Source of the DNA: an uncultured Collinsella sp.
GTDB lineage: Bacteria; Actinomycetota; Coriobacteriia; Coriobacteriales; Coriobacteriaceae
Reading direction: 5' to 3'
Assembly (NCBI GenBank): GCA_902482185.1
Contig: CABSZR010000020.1
Coordinates: 1 to 12,357, forward strand
Length of the DNA: 12,357 nucleotides
Both the position numbers and the translations under genes were made by a program. Under the pieces are notes generated by a model. It was not told where the DNA came from. It saw nothing but the letters and a program-made list of their open reading frames with translations, and searched no databases. Of the stretch, positions 1 to 6,196 are shown piece after piece. Numbering within the stretch: the stretch's first letter is position 1; each line of letters starts with the position of its first letter.

Positions 1-1
1 T

Positions 2-493
2 ATCGGTGCCGGCAATGTGGCCATGGATGTTGCCCGCACGGCCCTGCGCTCGGGTGCCCGCAAGGTCACTGTGTATGCCCGTTCGCGCCACATCTCTGCG
101 ATTGACGACGAGGTCGAGTTGACCGAGCTTGACGGTGCCGAGATTGTGCGCGGCAAGGCGATCTGCGCCATCGATGATAACGGTCCGGTGTTCGAGACGG
201 CTATCTTTGACGAGGACAACAACGTGGTGGGCTACGAGGAAGAGCTCGACCACGTGTCCGCCGACACGGTTGTGATTGCGGCGTCTCAGGTGCCCAAGGA
301 CAAGCTCGTGCTTACAACGGGCGGTCTGGAGACCGACCATCGCGGCCTGCTTTCGGTTGACGAGCGCGGCATGACCACCGTGCCTGGCGTCTTTGCCGCC
401 GGCGACGTGGTCAACGGCCCGCTCACCGTGGTCCACGCCGTAGCTGGCGCCAAGCTCGCTGTCGAAGGCATGACCAGCTACCTGGGTCTCTAA
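2..493 (+). CDS. GltD-like FAD/NAD(P)-dependent oxidoreductase, C-terminal part (5' end outside window)
   Basis: The reading frame is already open at base 2, so the gene starts upstream of the window; 163 codons and the TAA stop are visible. The first visible residues read IGAGNVAMDVART. This is the GxGNxAMDxART dinucleotide-binding loop typical of the second Rossmann domain of glutamate synthase small subunits (GltD) and relatives such as NfnB/SudA-type ferredoxin:NADP oxidoreductases. Near the C-terminus, TTVPGVFAAGDVVNGP is the motif that closes over FAD in the same superfamily. Such proteins move electrons from NAD(P)H through FAD to a partner subunit or FeS protein in the cytoplasm. No partner gene is visible, so the substrate cannot be named. 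The gene converges on kdpE, with palindromic element copy 1 between them as its probable terminator. The family is fairly certain; the specific enzyme is not. Confidence 0.85.
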   Translation: MGAGNVAMDVARTALRSGARKVTVYARSRHISAIDDEVELTELDGAEIVRGKAICAIDDNGPVFETAIFDEDNNVVGYEEELDHVSADTVVIAASQVPKDKLVLTTGGLETDHRGLLSVDERGMTTVPGVFAAGDVVNGPLTVVHAVAGAKLAVEGMTSYLGL

Positions 494-503
494 CACATCC
501 CAT

Positions 504-579
504 CCATCGGTTGCGGTGAAATACGGACTGTTTTGGCTGTCAAAGGCCTTATCTACTCCGTATTCCACCGCAACTTTTT
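504..579 (+). repeat. Dispersed palindromic element, copy 1
   Basis: An 18-base left arm (510-527, GTTGCGGTGAAATACGGA) pairs with a right arm at 557-574 (TCCGTATTCCACCGCAAC), 17 of 18 positions complementary, around a 29-base centre. The centre has its own small inverted repeat (TTTG/CAAA around GCTGT). T5 follows at 575-579. Bases 504-579 match 8913-8988 at 72 of 76 positions. The two arms are identical between copies; one difference lies just before the left arm and three in the centre. The single arm mismatch is A:C in plus-strand RNA but G:U in minus-strand RNA. It lies in the gap between two convergent genes. There is no coding capacity. Confidence 0.9.
510..579 (+). terminator. Probable intrinsic terminator formed by palindromic element copy 1
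   Basis: The element's 18-pair stem, with one mismatch, is followed directly by five Ts on the plus strand, 17 bases after the GltD-like stop codon. That position suits termination of the plus-strand gene. The 29-base centre is long for a classic terminator loop, although it can form a small inner hairpin. The minus-strand side, facing kdpE, has no T run after the stem, so any effect on kdpE transcripts would have to come from the stem alone. Confidence 0.5.
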
Positions 580-589
580 GTTGGGCGGG

Positions 590-1294
590 CTAGAGACGCT
601 GCATGCGGTACCCGACACCCATGTGCGTCTGAATCATCTTGGGGTGAGAGGGGTCTGCCTCGATCTTCTTGCGCAGGGTGCGCATGAACACGCGCAGGCT
701 CGCCAGATCGCTGTCCCAGCTCGTGCCCCATATCTCGCGGGTGATGAAGGTGTGGGTGAGCACCTTGTCGACGTTTTTCGCCAGAAGGACGAGCAATTTG
801 TACTCGGTTGGGGTGAGCGAGAGCTCGCGTCCGTCTTTCGTAGCGTATCCCGCGGCGTAGTCGATATGCAGCGGACCGTTGTCGAACGTGCTCGCTTCTG
901 TCGACTCGCTCGACACCATCGAGGAGCGCCTCAAATTCGCACGGACGCGCGCGAGCAACTCATCCACAGAAAAGGGCTTGGTGAGGTAATCGTCTGCCCC
1001 TGCGTCAAGTGCTGCAATCTTGTCGGAATCTTCGGTGCGCGCCGAAATGACGATAATGGGGACTGCCGACCAACTTCGGATCTTCGTGATGACCTCGATA
1101 CCGTCAATGTCGGGAAGGCCGAGGTCGAGCATGATGAGGCTGGGGCCGTGCGACACCGCATCCATGATGGCGGCCTGGCCGTTGCAAACCTTGCTCACGA
1201 CATAGCCGTGAAGGTCAAGCGCGGTCGAAACGAGGTTTTGAACGGTCAGGTCATCTTCGACCAAGAGGACGCGTGGCTTAGCGGCATTATTCAT
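590..1294 (-). CDS. kdpE: KdpE, response regulator of the Kdp potassium system
   Basis: This is a 234-residue OmpR/PhoB-type response regulator that should be phosphorylated by KdpD and activate kdpFABC. The receiver domain (about 8-122) has the acidic pair D14/D15, the phosphoacceptor D57 in LIMLDLGLPD, S84 in the conserved Ser/Thr position, and K106 in TKP. The winged-helix DNA-binding domain (about 138-234) ends in the usual HMGVGYRM hairpin. The frame is open further upstream (to 1474), but the start at 1294 gives a normal-length protein beginning MNNAAKPRVLLVEDD. It also has a GAGGAG ribosome site at 1305-1310. The start overlaps the end of kdpD by 8 bases, so the two are probably one transcript with coupled translation. 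The identification rests on the pairing with kdpD as well as the domain type. Confidence 0.96.
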   Translation of the reverse strand: MNNAAKPRVLLVEDDLTVQNLVSTALDLHGYVVSKVCNGQAAIMDAVSHGPSLIMLDLGLPDIDGIEVITKIRSWSAVPIIVISARTEDSDKIAALDAGADDYLTKPFSVDELLARVRANLRRSSMVSSESTEASTFDNGPLHIDYAAGYATKDGRELSLTPTEYKLLVLLAKNVDKVLTHTFITREIWGTSWDSDLASLRVFMRTLRKKIEADPSHPKMIQTHMGVGYRMQRL

Positions 1295-4022
1295 GAATCT
1301 CGATCTCCTCGGCAGGCAGGGTAAAACGGAAGACGGCCCCATGGGGGTGGTTGTCGCGAACTTCGATGACGCCGCCATGCGCCTCCACGATGGAGCGGCA
1401 GAGCGACAGCCCAAGGCCGATGCTTCGACGCGAATCCACGGGCCGCGTATTGCTTGAGGTGAAGAAGCGCTCAAAGATATGAGGCTTGTCGCAGTCTGCT
1501 ACACCCGGCCCATCGTCTGCGACGTCCACCACGACGAACGCACCCTCGCGACGTGCGCTGATGGTGACAGTCGAGTCCTCGGGCGTGTATTTGAAGGCGT
1601 TCATGATGAGATTCGTAAGCACCTGCATGATGAGATGGACGTCGATGCGTACCAGCAGGATGTCGTCAGTGTGCTCGATGGTGACGGCACGTCCATGCGA
1701 TGCTTGGGCGACATGGCTGAGGGCGGCCTCGATGACCTCGTCGATGAGCTCGGATGTTAAGTTGAGGCGAATGGTGCCGTCCTCGACGCGTGTGATGGCG
1801 AGGAGGTTTTCCACGGTATCGATAAGCCAGAGGGAGTCGTCGTAGATGGCATCGGCAAGATCGCAGCGTTGTTCGAGGCTGAGCTTCTCGTCGCTCTTCC
1901 GAAGGATTGCCGCAGATCCGGATATAGCCGTGAGGGGTGTCCTCAAATCGTGGCCGATGGAGCGCAAAAGGTTGGCGCGCAGCTGCTCGTTTTTCGCCAA
2001 GACCGCAGCCTCTTCGCGCTCTTGCGCCGCCCGGTCGCTTTCGAGCGCCAAGGCGCATTCACCTACGATAGATAGGACGATCGAATGCTCGAAGGCTTCG
2101 ATCTCGCGCCCCTCCAGGGCGATGCCGATGACACCGAATACCTTGTCGCCGGTGCGAACCGCGAGGTAGAGACAGCGCGCCTCAGGCAGGGTCCGCGTGC
2201 TTGCGCCCGCGCGCTTGTTGTTGGCGTAGGTCCAGGTTGCAACGGCGCGCTCGTAGTCGGTGAGCAGCGACGCGGATCGGTTTTCGGTGCCAGCGGACTC
2301 ATAGAGCGTCTTGCCGAGCGTGCCGTGTTCGGCGGTGTAGAAGACCACGTCGAGTTTTAGCAGTTTGATGAGTTGGTTCATGGCGACGCGGGCGCACTCC
2401 TCCGCGCTATGGGCTTGCTGCAAGAGCTGGTTCGTTTCGAGGAGTACGCGCGTTTTGAATGCGTTCTCGGCGGATGTACGGGCGTTGTCGGCGATGCGCG
2501 CAGTTAACTCGCCGGCGACCATAGCGGTGGCGAACATGATGCCGAACGTGACCAGATAGCTTCGGTCGTAGCTGGCGAGCGAAAACAGAGGCGTGACGAA
2601 GCAGAAGTTGTAAAGCACTACAGAGAGCACGCTCGATACGATCGTGCAGATACGCCCCGTCGTGGTGACGGCGGTCAGCAGGGCCGTGAAGATATAGAGG
2701 GATATGATGCTGGAATCGGCAAATCCCAGATGGCGGAAAGCCGTGCCGATCGCCGTGGCGGCAAGAGAGAGAGCCAGCGTGCGAAGCACGTTTCGGCTGC
2801 TGGGCGGCTGCAGGGCGAGCGCATGGCGGCGTCCTTTGGGTCGGGAGGGCGGAGTCGACTGTTCTGGAATGATGTAAATGTCGAGGTTCGGGGCGAATGT
2901 TATGAGCTGTTCTACGAGAGATTTGCGGCCGAAGAGGGCCTGACGGACGCTGCTACGCTCGCCCGTGCGCCCCATGACGATCTTCGAAATACCCGACAGG
3001 CGCGCGAACTCGGAGATCTGAAACGCGATGTCGTCGCCATAGACGGTTTCCATATGTGCTCCGAGCTGCTCGGCTAGGGCGATATTGGCTGCAAGCTTGG
3101 CGCGCTCATCATCGCTCATGGCTTGCGTGCGCGGGCTCTCTACGAACAGGGCGACGAGCTCGCTGCGAAACGCTTTCGCCATGCGTGCGGCGGCACGGAC
3201 GATGCGGGGATTGGTCGGCGCCGGGGAGACACAGACTAAGATACGCTCCCTGGTGTAGTAGTCACGGTTTCCCAGCACGCGTGCGGCGTCTGTGAGGTGA
3301 CCGGTGCGATCGGCGCAGCGGCGCAGCGCGATTTCTCGGAGTGCGGTGAGGTTCTCGACGGTAAAAAAATGCTGTTGCGCTCGGTCGGCTTGTGCGGGAC
3401 GGTAGACGAGGCCGGCGCGAAGGCGCTCAAGTAGGTCTTCGGGCTCTATGTCGACGAGCTCGACCTGGTCGGCATCATCGAAGATACGGTCGGGGATTCG
3501 TTCGCTCACGACAACGCCGGTGATGGATGCAACCATGTCGTTTAGGCTCTCGATATGCTGAACGTTCACGGTCGTATAGACGTCGATGCCCGCATGTAGA
3601 AGTTCCTCGACGTCTTGATAGCGTTTGTCGTGGCGAGACCCCGGCGCATTCGTATGGGCGAGCTCGTCGACAAGGATGAGCTGAGGGGCGCGTTCGATAG
3701 CCGCATCTAGATCGAACTCGCTGAGCGCAATGCCGTTGTGCTCGATGAGTTTACAGGGCACGTTCTCAAGCCCTTGTGCAAGATGGGCAGTTGCCGGACG
3801 TTCGTGCGGCTCGATGTATCCCGCGACGACGTCGACACCTCGCCGCTTGGCGGCGTGGGCGGCTTGAAGCATCGCATAGGTTTTGCCTGTGCCAGCAGCG
3901 TAGCCAAAGAAAATTTTGAGGTGTCCCCGGCTGGTTCGAGTGTCATCGGCGACCCCGTCTTTCTCAATTGCCTTGAGGATGAGGTCTGGATTGACGCGAG
4001 TGTCCGATGCGTCGCGCTGCAT
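1287..4022 (-). CDS. kdpD: KdpD, membrane sensor histidine kinase for K+ limitation
   Basis: The 911-residue protein has the full KdpD architecture. The cytoplasmic N-terminal KdpD domain carries Walker A GYAAGTGKT at 40-48 and a Walker-B-like LILVDELAHTN at about 115-125. A universal-stress-protein domain follows (about 260-385). Four membrane segments lie at about 412-508. A GAF-like region (about 525-665) is followed by a HisKA domain with phospho-acceptor H691 (SIGHDLRTPL). The ATPase domain shows N box N808, G1 DVADDGPG (833-840) and G2 GLGLSL (869-874). The frame is open to 4118, but the start at 4022 gives the usual family N-terminus (about 33 residues before GHLKIFFG) and has AGAAAGG seven bases upstream. 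It senses low K+ or turgor and phosphorylates KdpE. The stress-protein domain lacks a clean c-di-AMP motif (see findings). Confidence 0.97.
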   Translation of the reverse strand: MQRDASDTRVNPDLILKAIEKDGVADDTRTSRGHLKIFFGYAAGTGKTYAMLQAAHAAKRRGVDVVAGYIEPHERPATAHLAQGLENVPCKLIEHNGIALSEFDLDAAIERAPQLILVDELAHTNAPGSRHDKRYQDVEELLHAGIDVYTTVNVQHIESLNDMVASITGVVVSERIPDRIFDDADQVELVDIEPEDLLERLRAGLVYRPAQADRAQQHFFTVENLTALREIALRRCADRTGHLTDAARVLGNRDYYTRERILVCVSPAPTNPRIVRAAARMAKAFRSELVALFVESPRTQAMSDDERAKLAANIALAEQLGAHMETVYGDDIAFQISEFARLSGISKIVMGRTGERSSVRQALFGRKSLVEQLITFAPNLDIYIIPEQSTPPSRPKGRRHALALQPPSSRNVLRTLALSLAATAIGTAFRHLGFADSSIISLYIFTALLTAVTTTGRICTIVSSVLSVVLYNFCFVTPLFSLASYDRSYLVTFGIMFATAMVAGELTARIADNARTSAENAFKTRVLLETNQLLQQAHSAEECARVAMNQLIKLLKLDVVFYTAEHGTLGKTLYESAGTENRSASLLTDYERAVATWTYANNKRAGASTRTLPEARCLYLAVRTGDKVFGVIGIALEGREIEAFEHSIVLSIVGECALALESDRAAQEREEAAVLAKNEQLRANLLRSIGHDLRTPLTAISGSAAILRKSDEKLSLEQRCDLADAIYDDSLWLIDTVENLLAITRVEDGTIRLNLTSELIDEVIEAALSHVAQASHGRAVTIEHTDDILLVRIDVHLIMQVLTNLIMNAFKYTPEDSTVTISARREGAFVVVDVADDGPGVADCDKPHIFERFFTSSNTRPVDSRRSIGLGLSLCRSIVEAHGGVIEVRDNHPHGAVFRFTLPAEEIEIHE

Positions 4023-4029
4023 AGCGTAG

Positions 4030-4036
4030 CCTTTCT
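4030..4036 (-). promoter_or_regulatory. Ribosome binding site that sets the kdpD start
   Basis: On the minus strand this reads AGAAAGG, seven bases before the ATG at 4022. It favours that start over the in-frame ATG at 4118, which would add 32 residues unlike the KdpD N-terminus. Confidence 0.7.
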
Positions 4037-4094
4037 GAAGCGTTGTCCATGCGTGCATACGCGGTGAAGACACCACTGTATGCTCGCGAGGTCG

Positions 4095-4100
4095 AGTATA
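4095..4100 (-). promoter_or_regulatory. Possible -10 element for kdpDE
   Basis: The minus strand reads TATACT, matching five of six bases of TATAAT, about 70 bases upstream of the kdpD start. No good -35 box sits 16-18 bases further upstream. That would fit an activator-dependent promoter, but it also makes the call weak. Confidence 0.25.
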
Positions 4101-4133
4101 GGCGCACTGCAGCTGCAATAGTGCTTTCTACCT

Positions 4134-4153
4134 GCATCTTTACGGCATCTTAA
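4134..4153. promoter_or_regulatory. Candidate KdpE operator: direct repeat with 11-base period
   Basis: GCATCTTTA (4134-4142) is repeated as GCATCTTAA (4145-4153), eight of nine identical, with starts 11 bases apart. OmpR-family regulators commonly bind two direct half-sites about one helical turn apart. The pair sits in the middle of the kdpD/kdpF divergent region, upstream of the possible kdpDE -10 and of a weak TTTAAT (4181-4186) facing kdpF. Assigning it to KdpE is inference from position and spacing. Confidence 0.4.
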
Positions 4154-4179
4154 GGACGTGAGCCCCGGCCCTCACGCCT
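4153..4179 (+). other. Hairpin in the kdpFABC upstream region
   Basis: AGG-A-CGTGAG (4153-4162) pairs with CTCACGCCT (4171-4179): nine pairs with one bulged A, and an 8-base CCCCGGCC loop. The tail is CTTTAAT, a weak T run. It could be an attenuator-like structure in the kdpF leader, or simply lie in the promoter. Two shorter hairpins follow downstream. Confidence 0.4.
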
Positions 4180-4192
4180 CTTTAATCCCTAG

Positions 4193-4217
4193 AAGCGTTT
4201 ACTGTCCCCAGACGCTT
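4193..4217 (+). other. Small hairpin in the kdpFABC leader
   Basis: AAGCGT (4193-4198) pairs with ACGCTT (4212-4217) across a 13-base loop. It is short enough to be chance on its own. It is listed because it is the middle of three consecutive hairpins before the kdpF ribosome site. Confidence 0.25.
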
Positions 4218-4229
4218 GCGAGGGCAGGC

Positions 4230-4245
4230 GTCCGAGACATCGGAC
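4230..4245 (+). other. Hairpin just upstream of the kdpF ribosome binding site
   Basis: GTCCGA (4230-4235) pairs with TCGGAC (4240-4245) around a GACA tetraloop, a compact six-pair stem. It ends eight bases before the AAAGGGG ribosome site at 4254-4260, so it could affect translation initiation of kdpF. Function is inferred from position only. Confidence 0.4.
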
Positions 4246-4266
4246 CGCGTGTGAAAGGGGCGGTAA

Positions 4267-4353
4267 ATGGACATCCTCATTCCCATCATCGGAGTCGTCT
4301 GCATTGGACTTCTTATCTATTACATCTACATTCTGATGAGGAGTGATTCGTAA
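4267..4353 (+). CDS. kdpF: KdpF, small membrane subunit of the K+-transporting ATPase
   Basis: A 28-residue peptide starts at an ATG six bases after AAAGGGG (4254-4260) and ends three bases before kdpA. After MDIL it is almost entirely one hydrophobic helix (IPIIGVVCIGLLIYYIYIL), followed by a short polar tail, MRSDS. Size, single membrane segment and place directly before kdpA match KdpF of the Kdp complex. In E. coli KdpF is a peptide of similar length that stabilises KdpABC within the membrane, next to KdpA. Sequence conservation in KdpF is low, so identification relies on size, topology and operon position. Its end contains the GAGGAG (4338-4343) that probably serves kdpA. Confidence 0.85.
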   Translation: MDILIPIIGVVCIGLLIYYIYILMRSDS

Positions 4354-4356
4354 ACT

Positions 4357-6180
4357 ATGGACGCTGCGATTCAGTACATCTTGTACTTTGCCGTACTCGT
4401 CGTCCTGGCCGTTCCGCTCGGTCGGTTCATGGCCCATATCATGGATGGTGAGCATACGTTCCTGTCGCCTGTGATTGCTCCTGTGGAGCGTGGCGTCTAT
4501 CGTCTGCTTCGCATCGACGCGGCAGAACAGATGGGGTGTAGGCGCTATCTGGCGAGCGTGCTGGTCTTTTCGGGGATCGGCCTCGTGACTCTTGTGGCAC
4601 TCCAGGCGCTTCAGTCCTTCTTGCCAGGCAATCCCCAGCACCTGCCGGGTGTGTCATGGGACCTGTCGTTCAATACGGCTGCTTCCTTCATAACCAACAC
4701 CAACTGGCAGTCCTACTCCGGTGAGACCACCCTGTCCTACCTTGTGCAGTTCATGGGTCTCACTGTGCAGAACTTCGTTTCCGCTGGCACCGGTATCGCG
4801 GTCATGTTCGCGCTGATCCGCGGCTTCCGTCAGGTCAAGGAGCAGGGTCTGGGTTCCTTCTGGGTCGACCTCACCCGCACCGTCCTGTATGTGCTCATCC
4901 CGCTGAACCTCGTGTTCGGCATCTGCCTGGCTGCCGGTGGCGTTATCTCCAATTTTCAGCCGGCTCAGAAGGCTGAGCTCGTAGAGCCCGTCGCTGTTCA
5001 GCCTAATGCAGACGGCGGCTGGAGCGTCATCGACGGCGCCCAGATTGAGGGCGACACGGTCAAGGTCGACGGCAAGGTTGTCGAGGGCGCGCGCGTGGTT
5101 ACCGAGCAGTTCCTGCCCCAGGGTCCCGCGGCTCCTCAGGTCGCCATCAAGCAGTCCGGCACCAACGGCGGCGGCTTCTTCGGCGTGAACTCCGCCCATC
5201 CGTATGAGAACCCCAGTGCCTTCACCAACATCATCGAGATGACCAGCCTGCTGCTGATCCCGGCCGCCTGTTGCTTCGCCTTCGGTATCGGCGTCAAGAA
5301 CACCAAGCAGGGCAAGGCCATCTTTGCCGCCATGTTCATCCTGCTGGTGATCTTCACCGGCATCATCGCCGTCAACGAGCATGCGGGCACCCCGCAGCTG
5401 GCCGATGGCGGAGCGGTCAATATCGAGATGACCGACGGCCAGGCCGGCGGCAACATGGAGGGCAAGGAGAGCCGTTTCGGTATCGCCTCCTCTTCTACCT
5501 GGTCCGCTTTCACGACGGCTGCTTCCAACGGCTCGGTTAACTCCATGCACGACTCCTACACCCCGCTGGGCGGTTTTGTCCAGATGCTCCAGATTGCTCT
5601 GGGCGAGGTCGTCTTCGGCGGCGTGGGCTGCGGCCTGTACGGCATGATCGGCTTCGCCATCCTCACAGTGTTCATCGCCGGCCTCATGGTCGGACGCACG
5701 CCTGAGTTCCTGGGCAAGAAGATCGAGCCGGGCGAGATGCGCTGGGCAGTTGTCCTGTGCTTGGCAACTCCGTTTGCCATTCTGGTGTGCTCGGCCATCG
5801 CCTGCATGGTGCCCGGTCTTGCCGACCAGCTCAACAATGGTGGCGCGCACGGCTTCTCCGAGGCGCTGTATGCCTTCACCTCATGCGGCGGCAACAACGG
5901 CTCGGCGTTTGCAGGCATGAACTGCAACATTCCCTGGATCAACGTCATGCTCGGCCTCGAGATGCTGTTCGCCCGCTTCATGCCTATCATCGGTACGCTG
6001 GCTATCGCCGGCTCGCTGGCCAAGAAGGGCAAGGTCGCCGAGAGCGCCGGTACCCTGTCTACCACCAACGGCATGTTCGTATTCCTGCTCGTGTTCATCG
6101 TTCTGCTGATCGGTGCCCTGAGCTTCTTCCCGGCCCTGGCGCTTGGCCCCGTTGCCGAGTTCTTCCAGATGATTGCGTAA
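4357..6180 (+). CDS. kdpA: KdpA, K+-binding and channel subunit of the K+-transporting ATPase
   Basis: This is the 607-residue K+ channel-like subunit of KdpFABC, an integral membrane protein with about ten membrane helices. All four selectivity-filter loops are visible: NTNWQSY (114-120; Q118 matches the E. coli Q116 affinity residue), [11 protein letters not shown] (265-275), [11 protein letters not shown] (387-397) and [13 protein letters not shown] (508-520). The protein is about 50 residues longer than E. coli KdpA (557). Most of the extra length is a polar, helix-free insertion at about 205-252, between a membrane helix and the second filter loop, presumably outside the cell. It starts three bases after kdpF; its likely ribosome site GAGGAG (4338-4343) lies inside kdpF, 13 bases from the ATG. 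Ten codons at the 3' end precede the strong kdpB ribosome site, so kdpA and kdpB are tightly linked. Confidence 0.97.
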   Translation: MDAAIQYILYFAVLVVLAVPLGRFMAHIMDGEHTFLSPVIAPVERGVYRLLRIDAAEQMGCRRYLASVLVFSGIGLVTLVALQALQSFLPGNPQHLPGVSWDLSFNTAASFITNTNWQSYSGETTLSYLVQFMGLTVQNFVSAGTGIAVMFALIRGFRQVKEQGLGSFWVDLTRTVLYVLIPLNLVFGICLAAGGVISNFQPAQKAELVEPVAVQPNADGGWSVIDGAQIEGDTVKVDGKVVEGARVVTEQFLPQGPAAPQVAIKQSGTNGGGFFGVNSAHPYENPSAFTNIIEMTSLLLIPAACCFAFGIGVKNTKQGKAIFAAMFILLVIFTGIIAVNEHAGTPQLADGGAVNIEMTDGQAGGNMEGKESRFGIASSSTWSAFTTAASNGSVNSMHDSYTPLGGFVQMLQIALGEVVFGGVGCGLYGMIGFAILTVFIAGLMVGRTPEFLGKKIEPGEMRWAVVLCLATPFAILVCSAIACMVPGLADQLNNGGAHGFSEALYAFTSCGGNNGSAFAGMNCNIPWINVMLGLEMLFARFMPIIGTLAIAGSLAKKGKVAESAGTLSTTNGMFVFLLVFIVLLIGALSFFPALALGPVAEFFQMIA

Positions 6181-6186
6181 AGGAGG
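6180..6186 (+). promoter_or_regulatory. Ribosome binding site that sets the kdpB start
   Basis: AAGGAGG overlaps the last base of the kdpA stop codon and lies ten bases before the ATG at 6197. It supports that start over an in-frame TTG at 6173, inside kdpA, and over the ATG at 6203. Confidence 0.75.
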
Positions 6187-6196
6187 GCGCAGATTT

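Noticed and set aside
533..1324. A 263-codon plus-strand open frame opposite kdpE, beginning inside palindromic element copy 1
   Set aside because: KdpE has all receiver and winged-helix motifs on the minus strand; the plus-strand product shows no recognisable domain.
4022..4118. A longer kdpD start at 4118
   Set aside because: The extra 32 residues do not look like a KdpD N-terminus, whereas the ATG at 4022 has AGAAAGG at good spacing.
4112..4125. An 11-base match AGCTGCAATAG between the kdp control region and 11149-11159
   Set aside because: It is short, does not extend on either side, and no common structure or gene context links the two places; a chance match is likely.
4023..4266. A ydaO-type c-di-AMP riboswitch in the kdp leader
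   Set aside because: The region has hairpins, but I could not see the conserved ydaO sequence blocks, and it is short for that fold. A covariance search was not possible here.
4654..5850. A 398-codon minus-strand open frame opposite kdpA
   Set aside because: Same codon-bias shadow; no family motif and no ribosome site considered convincing.
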